Assembly: GCA_945483255.1 (NCBI GenBank)
Contig: CALYRP010000031.1
Span: 1 to 9,307, forward strand
Direction of reading: 5' to 3'
DNA length: 9,307 nucleotides
Source: an uncultured Pseudomonadota bacterium
GTDB lineage: Bacteria; Pseudomonadota; Alphaproteobacteria; Rs-D84
A program made the translations under genes and the position numbers. The stretch's first letter is position 1; the number at the start of each line of letters is the position of its first letter. Shown piece by piece: positions 1-6,666 of this stretch. The notes beneath the pieces were generated by a model. That model worked only from the letters and a program-made list of their open reading frames with translations, searched no databases and was not told where the DNA came from.

Positions 1-1674
1 TATTGTAGTATTTGTATTCGCATCGTCCAGTAAAAAATCACCAACTGGCGTTCCAACCAAATTAAATCCGACAAATGATAATTGTGCACCATTGCTGCAA
101 CGAACCATGCCACGCAAATGCGCACCATTTCCCATAATGGTTGCAAATTTTAACACCGCACCACGCAACACCAACGTAGGTTCTGGATTAGATTGTCCAA
201 ACGGTGCAAGATCTGACAATTTTTCAACCAATTTCATATCAGCACTGCCTGCATCAATTTGCGCATCAACAAATATTTCCGGGCTTGGTTTCTTCCCGCC
301 CAATTGATCATTTACAGACTTTTCCAAGAAACAACAGAAATCTTGTTCGCGATCTGCATTTAATGTAAAACCAGCCGCCGCTGCGTGTCCGCCACCTTCG
401 GATAATATACCAAGGCTTAAAGCTTCGTGAATAATTTTACCTAAATCTATTTCTGGTATTGAACGGCCAGATCCATTTATAATTCCGTCCCCACGTGTTG
501 CAACACATGTTGGCAAATTATATTTGTCTTTTAATCGACCGGCGATAATTCCCATAACACCACCATGCCAATTATCACCACATACAAACAAACTGCATTT
601 ACCATCACGACAACATTTATCTGCAATATCTGTTGCATCCAACATAATAGCATTTTGAATATCAATTCTTTCTTGATTCATGTGATGCAATTTATTAGCA
701 AGTTCATTTGCAATCAACGGATTATCAGTTAATAACAATTCCAGCGCAGGCGCCGCAGAATCAAGTCGCCCCGCCGCATTAAGGCGTGGCCCCAACGCAA
801 AGCCGGCCGCATAAACAGATGGATGTTTTATACCTGCTAAATCCATCAATGTACGCAACCCCAGATTTTGACGCAACCCCATAACTTTTAATCCTGTTGC
901 AACAAATGCACGATTTAATCCAATCAAAGGCATCGTATCGCATATTGTCCCCAACGCAACAAAATCCATATAGTTTAATAAATTAACAGACTGCTTTGAT
1001 TCATCAAAAAATTTTCTTCTTTTTAATTCACGATTCAAAGAAACCAGTGTTAAAAAAGCAACCCCGACCCCCGCCAAATATGAAAGCCCGGATGTGTCAT
1101 CACTGCGTTTTGGGTTTACAACCGCATCCGCATAGGGTAAAACACTATCTGGCGAATGGTGATCGGTAACGACTATTTTTAATCCCAATTCTTTTGCGCG
1201 TTCAACTTCTGCGTTACCACTTATTCCGCAATCAACAGTAATCATTAACGAAACGCCGCTTTGCGCAATTTGTTCCACAGCAGCAATATTTAACCCATAA
1301 CCTTCGCCTTCTCTGGTTGGCAAATGCCACGATACATCAACACCGATTGCACGCAAATATTTTACAAAAATCGCCGTAGAAGTTATTCCATCAACATCAT
1401 AATCGCCATATATCGCAATCTTTGCACCATTACATATTGCATCAGCAATCACAGATGTAGCAACATCCGTATCCTTTAACACTGATGGATCTGGCATATA
1501 TTCTTTGATTGAAGGGTTTAAAAATCTTTGAACATCGTCATCACCAACAATTCCACGCGATGCCAAAATATTTTTAACCAAATTTTTTGTATCGTTCAAA
1601 TCTGAATTCAGATTATAATCATCCGACACAGCCCAGGCTTTTCCCAGCATGGACTTTTCTACTATTCTACGCAC
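1..1674 (-). CDS. recJ: Single-stranded-DNA-specific exonuclease RecJ (3' end cut off by window edge)
   Basis: RecJ degrades single-stranded DNA 5' to 3' in the cytoplasm and serves RecF-type recombination, mismatch repair and base excision repair. The 558 visible residues carry the family motifs in order: DYDVDG at 91-96, a TVDCG motif with Asp148, DHH at 171-173, RLNAAGR at 297-303, a WHGGVMGIIAGRL segment, then the DHHA1 motif GGGH at 427-430. The Asp and His residues are the expected metal ligands. An OB-like C-terminal part follows and runs off the left edge; family length suggests only a few tens of residues are missing. The start is GTG at 1674, because a TGA stop lies two codons upstream and the next in-frame ATG (1650) would drop part of the usual N-terminal segment. 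A weak AAAGAG ribosome site precedes it. The gene lies 42 bases after ftsI and probably has its own promoter. Confidence 0.95.
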   Translation of the reverse strand, partial: MRRIVEKSMLGKAWAVSDDYNLNSDLNDTKNLVKNILASRGIVGDDDVQRFLNPSIKEYMPDPSVLKDTDVATSVIADAICNGAKIAIYGDYDVDGITSTAIFVKYLRAIGVDVSWHLPTREGEGYGLNIAAVEQIAQSGVSLMITVDCGISGNAEVERAKELGLKIVVTDHHSPDSVLPYADAVVNPKRSDDTSGLSYLAGVGVAFLTLVSLNRELKRRKFFDESKQSVNLLNYMDFVALGTICDTMPLIGLNRAFVATGLKVMGLRQNLGLRTLMDLAGIKHPSVYAAGFALGPRLNAAGRLDSAAPALELLLTDNPLIANELANKLHHMNQERIDIQNAIMLDATDIADKCCRDGKCSLFVCGDNWHGGVMGIIAGRLKDKYNLPTCVATRGDGIINGSGRSIPEIDLGKIIHEALSLGILSEGGGHAAAAGFTLNADREQDFCCFLEKSVNDQLGGKKPSPEIFVDAQIDAGSADMKLVEKLSDLAPFGQSNPEPTLVLRGAVLKFATIMGNGAHLRGMVRCSNGAQLSFVGFNLVGTPVGDFLLDDANTNTTI

Positions 1675-1702
1675 TGTTCACTCTTTTTTTATTATCAGTG
1701 CC

Positions 1703-1731
1703 ATTATAATATAAATTTATTCAAATAGCAA
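1703..1731 (-). promoter_or_regulatory. Probable sigma70-type promoter for recJ
   Basis: On the minus strand TTGCTA (1726-1731) is followed by a 17-base spacer and a perfect TATAAT (1703-1708). The -35 box matches four of six consensus bases and lies inside the last codons of ftsI. Transcription would start near 1696, about 20 bases before the recJ GTG. Seen in sequence; activity is inferred. Confidence 0.55.
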
Positions 1732-3381
1732 CGGCATGATTCCGTCAAGTATTGCCCCGGCCGTTGGCACCGCATTCCATGCCGCAGTTTTCCAACCACC
1801 ACTTTCTTTTGTGCCCTGGGGTTCATCCAACATAATCATTATGATATATTGTGGTGCAGAAACCGGAAAAATCCCAGTAAATACGGTCGAATTACGCGAT
1901 TTATCGGTTGTCCCATCCCTGTTTCTTTTTTCAGCAGTCCCCGTTTTACCACCAATTTCAATTCCTTTGACACGCGCTTTTTTAGCGGTTGTTTCTTCGG
2001 CGATATGGAACATAATATCGCGCAACTTTGCAGATATTGCAGAATCAAGAACACGTTCACCACGAACTGCGCCTATATTTCTTTTAAGCAATGTTGGATA
2101 AATATATATTCCACCATTTGTCATCGCATTAACACCCAACAATAAATGCATAGGTGTTACCGCAATACCATGCCCAAAGGCGGCCGTTGCGCGTTCCGTT
2201 GGCCCCCAGTTTTTATATGTTATTGCGCGTTCAGTTTTTCCAAATTCCAATTGCAAAGGTTTATTAAAATTAATTCTTTCAAAAAATTCTTTTTGGGCAC
2301 CATCTGGCAAATCAAGTGCAATACGCGCGCTGCCAACATTGCAAGAATGCAACATAATTTCTGGGGCTTTTAATGTTTTATGTCCACCTTTTTTGACAAC
2401 ATCGCGTTTAAAAGAAGAAACATCATCAATTGGTTTGCGCAATGCCTTGCGACCAAATTTATCATAAATCATCAAAGGTTCGTCAATTTTATAATCTTTG
2501 TTTTGTAATCCGTTTTCATATGCCAATGCCGTATTAAATATTTTAAATATTGACCCCATTTCAAAATTATCACGCATCAATTTAAAACGGCGCACACCAA
2601 TTGGAATCGAATTAATATCATTTGGGTTAAAATCAGGCAATTGCACCATTGCTATCATTTCCCCAGTTGATGAATTCATCAACATACCCATCGCACCTTT
2701 GGCATTATATTTATTCATTGCCACAGTTAATTGTTCATGAAAAATATTTTGCACACGTGAATCTATGGATAATTTCAAAGGATCTTTATTTTCACGCAAA
2801 TATTTATCATAAGTGCGTTCAACACCTTCCAGTCCTTCATCTTTGCCGGCAAATCCGACAACATGTGCAAAAACATTTCGTTGCGGATAACGTCTTTGTG
2901 TAAATTGTTCTATTTCAAAACAGTCGTATTTTTTATGTGCTTGTTTAATTAATTTTATTTGTTCTTCGCTGGCATTCTTTTTTATATAAAGACCGCGTCG
3001 ATTTGAACGAATTATATTCAAAGCATCACTGATACTGTAATCCATTGGCGCAATTTCATGAATAACGCTTGCGACCATATTTACATCTTTTTCTTTCACA
3101 CGTGGTGGAAACAATTTTATATTTCCAGATTTTACGCTTTTGGCAAGAACGACACCATTTCTATCAACGATATCGGCACGACTTTCTATTTGTGTATCAC
3201 CTGCGTTATATTTTTTATAATCATTGCTTTGCAGTCCTAATTGCAAAGTGCGCGCAACAAATATTACAAACAGCACAGAAAATGCGCCACGTACCCAATT
3301 CAGACGTTGGGCACTTTCCGTATTAAACACCGCGCCTTTGTATTCATGTGGTAAAATATCTTTGCCGATTGTAAAACGCAT
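1717..3381 (-). CDS. ftsI: Septal peptidoglycan transpeptidase FtsI (PBP3)
   Basis: This is a class B penicillin-binding protein of 554 residues that cross-links peptidoglycan at the division septum together with FtsW. A short cytoplasmic N-terminus leads to one membrane segment at about 30-50. The pedestal region has RADIVDRNG at 68-76 and GLEGVERTYD around 183-192. The transpeptidase domain holds all three active-site motifs: SIFK with nucleophile Ser277 and Lys280, Ser346-Cys-Asn348, and Lys479-Thr-Gly481. Length is close to FtsI of other proteobacteria. The ATG overlaps the ftsL stop by one base (TAATG), a sign of translational coupling. PBP2 (MrdA) is the main alternative, but the small FtsL-like gene immediately upstream and the alphaproteobacterial-style GSIFKIF motif favour FtsI. 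The usual downstream murE is replaced by recJ. Confidence 0.9.
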   Translation of the reverse strand: MRFTIGKDILPHEYKGAVFNTESAQRLNWVRGAFSVLFVIFVARTLQLGLQSNDYKKYNAGDTQIESRADIVDRNGVVLAKSVKSGNIKLFPPRVKEKDVNMVASVIHEIAPMDYSISDALNIIRSNRRGLYIKKNASEEQIKLIKQAHKKYDCFEIEQFTQRRYPQRNVFAHVVGFAGKDEGLEGVERTYDKYLRENKDPLKLSIDSRVQNIFHEQLTVAMNKYNAKGAMGMLMNSSTGEMIAMVQLPDFNPNDINSIPIGVRRFKLMRDNFEMGSIFKIFNTALAYENGLQNKDYKIDEPLMIYDKFGRKALRKPIDDVSSFKRDVVKKGGHKTLKAPEIMLHSCNVGSARIALDLPDGAQKEFFERINFNKPLQLEFGKTERAITYKNWGPTERATAAFGHGIAVTPMHLLLGVNAMTNGGIYIYPTLLKRNIGAVRGERVLDSAISAKLRDIMFHIAEETTAKKARVKGIEIGGKTGTAEKRNRDGTTDKSRNSTVFTGIFPVSAPQYIIMIMLDEPQGTKESGGWKTAAWNAVPTAGAILDGIMPLLFE

Positions 3382-3671
3382 TATTGTTCCACCATTGGTA
3401 TATCATCGATATGCACAGTTTTACTGAACGAAACAGTTTCTGCCTTTGGATTGATACCAACCACAGATCCGCGCAAAGAATCCGCAGATTTCAATGCAGA
3501 AAATCTTGTGTCTGCAATACTGTATTCGTGTCTTGTTTCATCCATACTTTGCCGAATAGATTTCAGATTTGAATTTTGCACACGATAACAAACCTGTAAA
3601 AAAACAATCAACAACATCACCCCGGCCAACATAACAAAGCCCAGATTAAACATTTTTTCATCGTCGTGCAT
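3381..3671 (-). CDS. ftsL: Probable cell division protein FtsL
   Basis: The 96-residue product has a charged N-terminus, one hydrophobic segment at about 8-28, and a polar, helical-looking region at about 30-65 that could form a short coiled coil. This is the layout of FtsL, a bitopic protein that joins FtsB and FtsQ and activates FtsWI at the septum. FtsL sequences diverge strongly, so the call rests on topology, size and position directly upstream of ftsI (one-base overlap). The chosen ATG at 3671 has an AAAGGAA ribosome site 5 bases upstream. A start 12 codons earlier (3707) overlaps the sufE stop as ATGA and could also be used, but it puts charged residues and a cysteine before the membrane segment and has only a weak ribosome site. 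Another small division or membrane protein cannot be excluded. Confidence 0.6.
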   Translation of the reverse strand: MHDDEKMFNLGFVMLAGVMLLIVFLQVCYRVQNSNLKSIRQSMDETRHEYSIADTRFSALKSADSLRGSVVGINPKAETVSFSKTVHIDDIPMVEQ

Positions 3672-3676
3672 AAAAA

Positions 3677-3683
3677 TTCCTTT
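3677..3683 (-). promoter_or_regulatory. Ribosome binding site deciding the ftsL start
   Basis: The minus strand reads AAAGGAA, five bases before the ATG at 3671. It is much stronger than anything before the alternative ATG at 3707, so it favours the 96-residue form of FtsL. Confidence 0.6.
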
Positions 3684-3703
3684 CCTTGTCTTGATACATT
3701 GTA

Positions 3704-4066
3704 TCATAAATTCTTAAAAAAACTAATCATAGATTGAATACCATTTAAACGGCCTGCCCCGAAATTCAAATCCAACAAACTAAATTCACCGGAAAAATCA
3801 AATTTTTTAATTTCCGACGCGCTTTTGCCATCAACCATAGATAAAATTATTGCAACAATTCCACGCACCATCATTGAATCAGCACGTCCATAAAAGCGCC
3901 CATCTTTTTCACATATTTCAACAAACGAAGTGCATCCATATATTTCGCTGCATTTGCTGCCTTCTGGAATTTGTTCTAGTGATTTACCCAAATCCATAAC
4001 GAATTCTAGTTTTTCAACTGGATTTTCAATCAAAAACAAAGCATTTTTTATATCATCATATTTCAT
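3704..4066 (-). CDS. sufE: Cysteine desulfuration protein SufE
   Basis: SufE takes persulfide sulfur from SufS and passes it to the SufBCD scaffold for iron-sulfur cluster assembly. The 120-residue product shows the family pattern: an N-terminal helix with FVMDLGKSL (about 22-30), the loop YGCTSFVEI (43-51) carrying the probable active-site Cys45, then a VRGIVAIILSMVDGKSASEI stretch (about 68-87) typical of SufE. The cysteine loop is less canonical than the common GCQSQVWL form, and a second cysteine (Cys39) lies nearby. It is somewhat shorter than E. coli SufE (138 residues). The gene starts 6 bases after sufT; an AAGGA about 12 bases upstream, inside the end of sufT, may serve as ribosome site. 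Its TGA stop lies next to the ftsL reading frame. SufS is encoded two genes upstream, which supports the call. Confidence 0.9.
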   Translation of the reverse strand: MKYDDIKNALFLIENPVEKLEFVMDLGKSLEQIPEGSKCSEIYGCTSFVEICEKDGRFYGRADSMMVRGIVAIILSMVDGKSASEIKKFDFSGEFSLLDLNFGAGRLNGIQSMISFFKNL

Positions 4067-4072
4067 TTTGAT

Positions 4073-4387
4073 TTACCATCCTTGCTCTGTTAAATCCAAT
4101 TCGATGCGCGCAGCATCACTCATCTGCGACAAATCCCATGCTGGATCCCATACCAATTTTACATCAACATTTCGCCCATCCGCAACAGTTTCGATATTTG
4201 ATTTAACCTGTTGCAAAATATCTTCCATCATGGGACAAGTTGGCGATGTAAAAGTCATTTCTATTTTTATATTTTTATCATCAATATCAATATTATAAAC
4301 CAAACCCAAATCCCAAATATTCACAGGAATTTCCGGGTCATATACTTTTTTGATTTCGTTAATAATGTTATCACGAATATCCGACAT
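4073..4387 (-). CDS. sufT: SufT / MIP18-family (DUF59) iron-sulfur maturation protein
   Basis: The 104-residue protein is a single MIP18 (DUF59) domain, a family that helps mature iron-sulfur proteins and commonly accompanies suf genes. Visible hallmarks are YDPEIPVNIWDLGLVY (about 16-31), TFTSPTCPMM with conserved Cys51 (45-54), and VWDPAWDLSQMSDAAR (79-94). The DPE motif and the cysteine are the residues linked to cluster or partner binding in the family. The ATG immediately follows the sufS stop (TAAATG, no gap), so translation is likely coupled. A PaaD-type role is less likely because there are no phenylacetate genes nearby. The biochemical step remains less well defined for the family than for SufS or SufE. 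Confidence 0.88.
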   Translation of the reverse strand: MSDIRDNIINEIKKVYDPEIPVNIWDLGLVYNIDIDDKNIKIEMTFTSPTCPMMEDILQQVKSNIETVADGRNVDVKLVWDPAWDLSQMSDAARIELDLTEQGW

Positions 4388-5572
4388 TTATTTAACCAAT
4401 CCCCGTATTACATCAACCAGATATTGCGCATCCGCCATTGTATTCCATGGACCAACAGAAATACGAATTGAACCATCAATGTTTAATTTTTTATGTATCC
4501 ATGTTGCACACATATTACCAACGCGAACACATATATCATACGCACCAATTAATGCCCCAAAATCCAACGCATGCATATTTTGAATTGTAAAAGATATAAT
4601 TGACGCATCGCGCGGTGTAAATAATTTTATATTTTTAATTTTTGATAATTCATCATAAATAAATTCGTGAATATCACGCGAACCATCCCATTTTTTCAAT
4701 TCATCAATCGCAGTTTTTAATCCGATGATTTGCGTAATAGGTAATGTACCAGATTCCCATTTTTCAGGTGATTTATTTAACAACCATGTTGATATTTTTC
4801 CGTTTCTGTCTGTATATACCATTTTACCACCAAAATTATCAGGACTGTATTTAACATCACCATCAATAATTTTATTTATCATACCGCCACCAAATTTATC
4901 AGGGAAATATTTATCTGGATTTTTAATATACATTACCCCAACACCGGTATCAGCACCAATTTTATGTCCTGAAAAAACAGCAAAATCACAATCCCATTTT
5001 TTAACATCTATTTTTTTATGAACGACATATTGTGATGCATCAACAATTGTTATTACATTTGGGTTTTTAGAACGCGCAACGCGTATAATTGATTCAACAT
5101 CTTGGGCAACACCAATAACATTAGACATTGCCGTTATGATTAAAAAATCAGTCTTTGGAATTGAATCATTTTTAATATTTAAATTTTCATCTAAATCGAC
5201 AACAAATTCTTGTTTAATTTTTCCATCATGCAATAAAAATTCCCATGGCAAACGCGCGCTGTGATGGTCAAGGTCAGACACCGCGAACGTTGAAATTGCA
5301 CTATACCACGGCTGAACAGTCAATATATTCACAATACGATTCAACCCGTCCGTTGCCCCCGATGTAAAAACAATACTTTCTTTATTTGCACCGATAAAGT
5401 CCGCAACTGCGGATCGCGATTCATCAATTAATTCGTCGACACGACCAGCACGGGCACATATACCACGCCCCGAATTAGCATATAAATTTGTTAAAAAATC
5501 AACTTCTGATTCAATCAGTGATTGATGTTTTAACCAACTGGCTGCGCCGTCAAAATAGACGAATTTTTTCAT
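4388..5572 (-). CDS. sufS: Cysteine desulfurase SufS (class II, PLP-dependent)
   Basis: SufS removes sulfur from cysteine as a protein-bound persulfide, giving alanine, and hands it to SufE. The 394-residue product is a fold-type I PLP enzyme. Visible sites are SGATDGLN (71-78) for phosphate binding, DHH (102-104) with the active-site histidine, VDASQ with Asp178 and Gln181, SGHK with PLP-lysine Lys204, WESGT (272-276), catalytic Cys355 in RVGNMCA (350-356), and Arg370 for substrate carboxylate. Two features are unusual: the N-terminal motif is YFDGAAS rather than the common YLDNAAT, and between GGGM (228-231) and WESGT there are about 40 residues where E. coli SufS has about 17, containing a repeat of the preceding PDxFGG motif. 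The ATG has an AAGAGA ribosome site 7 bases upstream. It is the first gene of the suf-fts operon. A CsdA-type paralogue is possible, but sufT and sufE alongside favour SufS. Confidence 0.92.
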   Translation of the reverse strand: MKKFVYFDGAASWLKHQSLIESEVDFLTNLYANSGRGICARAGRVDELIDESRSAVADFIGANKESIVFTSGATDGLNRIVNILTVQPWYSAISTFAVSDLDHHSARLPWEFLLHDGKIKQEFVVDLDENLNIKNDSIPKTDFLIITAMSNVIGVAQDVESIIRVARSKNPNVITIVDASQYVVHKKIDVKKWDCDFAVFSGHKIGADTGVGVMYIKNPDKYFPDKFGGGMINKIIDGDVKYSPDNFGGKMVYTDRNGKISTWLLNKSPEKWESGTLPITQIIGLKTAIDELKKWDGSRDIHEFIYDELSKIKNIKLFTPRDASIISFTIQNMHALDFGALIGAYDICVRVGNMCATWIHKKLNIDGSIRISVGPWNTMADAQYLVDVIRGLVK

Positions 5573-5578
5573 GTGTTT

Positions 5579-5607
5579 TTCTCTTGCTTGTTTGGTATGA
5601 TTATAAT
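5579..5607 (+). promoter_or_regulatory. Possible trxA-dksA promoter
   Basis: A plus-strand TATAAT at 5602-5607 lies about 40 bases before trxA and interlocks with the sufS -10 box. The -35 position (5579-5584, TTCTCT, 17-base spacing) matches the consensus poorly, so the -10 box is the only real support. The 74-base gap between the divergent genes leaves little room for another promoter. Confidence 0.4.
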
Positions 5608-5627
5608 AAACTAAATCGAAATATCAA
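5600..5627 (-). promoter_or_regulatory. Sigma70-type promoter for the sufS-sufT-sufE-ftsL-ftsI operon
   Basis: On the minus strand TTGATA (5622-5627, five of six consensus bases) is followed by a 16-base spacer and a perfect TATAAT (5600-5605). A transcript would start near 5593 and leave a leader of about 20 bases before the sufS ATG. The -10 box lies in the palindrome ATTATAAT shared with the trxA side. I see no clear IscR- or Fur-like operator beyond this. Confidence 0.7.
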
Positions 5628-5646
5628 TAACATAAGGAGAAAAAAG

Positions 5647-5964
5647 ATGGCACTTAAACACGCTAATGATGAAACATTTGATTCTATGATTTCAAACGGT
5701 TTGACTTTGGTAGATTTTTGGGCTTCTTGGTGTGGTCCTTGCCAAATGTTTGGTCCGATTTTTGAAAGCGTATCTGACATGCGCAACGATGTTAATTTTG
5801 TAAAATTTGAAATTGATGATGTTAACCGACGAACACCTGCTAAATTCGGCATACGCAGTATCCCAAGTGTCCTGGCGTTCGTAAACGGCGAATTAAAAGA
5901 AGCACGTTCCGGATTAATGGACGAAGAAACACTTATCCAATGGATAGAAGAATTGAAAGGCTAG
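5647..5964 (+). CDS. trxA: Thioredoxin
   Basis: The 105-residue protein is a single thioredoxin domain without a signal peptide, so it should act as a cytoplasmic disulfide reductase (donor for enzymes such as ribonucleotide reductase, recycled by thioredoxin reductase). VDFWASWCGPC places the redox pair at Cys29 and Cys32 with the buried Asp23, and SIPS supplies the cis-proline Pro73. The length matches classical TrxA. The ATG at 5647 is chosen because a strong AAGGAGA (5634-5640) lies 6 bases upstream. An upstream in-frame ATG (5488) would extend the protein through the promoter region and into the opposing sufS gene, so it is rejected. dksA begins 4 bases after the stop, so the two genes are probably cotranscribed. 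A dedicated thioredoxin paralogue cannot be excluded from sequence alone. Confidence 0.93.
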   Translation: MALKHANDETFDSMISNGLTLVDFWASWCGPCQMFGPIFESVSDMRNDVNFVKFEIDDVNRRTPAKFGIRSIPSVLAFVNGELKEARSGLMDEETLIQWIEELKG

Positions 5965-5968
5965 TTAA

Positions 5969-6400
5969 ATGGCAAAACAGAATTATAAAAATATTGTTTT
6001 GGATGCAAAATACACTCCAAAGAAATCAGAACCATATATGTGCGATGAACAATTGGCATATTTTTATCAATTGTTAAACGCACAGCGCGAAGAAATCATG
6101 CATGACCGCGAAGATGTTTTGAATGATGTTCGCCTGGCTGAAAAAAATGAAACGGCTGGTGTTGGTGACGAACAAGACCAGGCATCTGCAGAACAAGAAA
6201 TCACAATGAATTTGCGTATGTCCGAACGCAATGCAAATTTATTACAAAAAGTTAATGCGGCACTTGATCGTATTGAAAAAGGAACGTTTGGTTACAGCGT
6301 CATATCAGGGGACGAAATCGGATTACAACGCATGTTGGCGCGTCCATTGGCGACAATGACTGTCGAAGAACAAGAAGAATACGAACAGCGCAAACATTAA
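5969..6400 (+). CDS. dksA: DksA/TraR-family RNA polymerase-binding transcription factor without zinc-finger cysteines
   Basis: DksA inserts its coiled-coil tip into the RNA polymerase secondary channel and, with ppGpp, adjusts rRNA and amino acid promoters during starvation. The 143-residue protein has the expected helical N-terminus (about 25-60), a coiled-coil tip GDEQDQA with Asp67, Asp70 and Ala72 matching the DxxDxA residues needed for activity, and a C-terminal domain with GTFGYS (105-110), SGDEIGLQRMLARPLA (113-128). In the E. coli protein this domain is a four-cysteine zinc finger; here all four positions lack cysteine (Ser110, Ser113 and later Thr/Glu-rich positions). The only cysteine is Cys25, outside the finger. 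Alphaproteobacterial DksA proteins often have reduced cysteine sets. GAAAGG at 5955-5960 gives a good ribosome site inside the end of trxA. A strong terminator follows. Confidence 0.92.
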   Translation: MAKQNYKNIVLDAKYTPKKSEPYMCDEQLAYFYQLLNAQREEIMHDREDVLNDVRLAEKNETAGVGDEQDQASAEQEITMNLRMSERNANLLQKVNAALDRIEKGTFGYSVISGDEIGLQRMLARPLATMTVEEQEEYEQRKH

Positions 6401-6414
6401 AAAACAAAAAAAAT

Positions 6415-6447
6415 AAAAAAAACACCGGCAAAAGCCGGTGTTTTTTT
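6415..6447. terminator. Bidirectional intrinsic terminator between dksA and tatA
   Basis: A perfect 7-base stem CACCGGC (6423-6429) pairs with GCCGGTG (6434-6440) around an AAAA loop. A run of A (6415-6422) lies on the left and a run of T (6441-6447) on the right, so both strands give a hairpin followed by a U tract. It fits the convergent genes dksA (+) and tatA (-). Confidence 0.93.
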
Positions 6448-6458
6448 ATTAACTAACT

Positions 6459-6650
6459 TTATTTTACTTTCTTTTTGGCAACGGTTTTCTTTTTTACCGG
6501 TGCTTTTTTCTTTGGTTCTTCTTTGACTTCATTTTTAAAAGTCTTTATCCCGTTTGCAATATTTCGTGCCATTGCCGGAATCTTGGCCGAACCAAACAAT
6601 ATTAAAACCAAAAGAACAATTAAAATTATTTCCCAAATTCCACCACGCAT
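6459..6650 (-). CDS. tatA: Twin-arginine translocase pore subunit TatA
   Basis: TatA forms the oligomeric channel that exports folded proteins with twin-arginine signal peptides, together with TatB and TatC. The 63-residue product has the full TatA layout: a short N-terminus and membrane helix at about 5-19 with Glu7 where E. coli has a polar residue, the FG hinge at 19-20, an amphipathic helix with KIPAMARNIANGIKTFKNEV (about 23-42), and a lysine-rich tail of KKK repeats. It is shorter than E. coli TatA (89 residues), mainly in the unstructured tail. A good AAGGGGAT ribosome site precedes the ATG. It lies 16 bases after the SPOR gene and is probably cotranscribed with it. tatB and tatC are not adjacent; TatE or a TatA that works without TatB are possible readings. 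Confidence 0.93.
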   Translation of the reverse strand: MRGGIWEIILIVLLVLILFGSAKIPAMARNIANGIKTFKNEVKEEPKKKAPVKKKTVAKKKVK

Positions 6651-6666
6651 AATTATCCCCTTTTGT

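Noticed and set aside
92..307. 71-codon plus-strand open frame at the left edge
   Set aside because: Antisense of recJ, whose minus-strand frame is open to the edge and carries all RecJ motifs.
3704..3706. Possible TGA recoding, considered because some reduced alphaproteobacteria read TGA as Trp
   Set aside because: TGA ends sufE at the expected length, and the tryptophans checked are TGG, so the standard code fits.
3930..4298. 122-codon plus-strand open frame
   Set aside because: Antisense shadow of sufE and sufT, both of which carry clear family motifs.
5488..5646. Upstream extension of thioredoxin by 53 codons
   Set aside because: It would translate the promoter region and the antisense of sufS; the strong ribosome site at 5634-5640 and the family length support the ATG at 5647.
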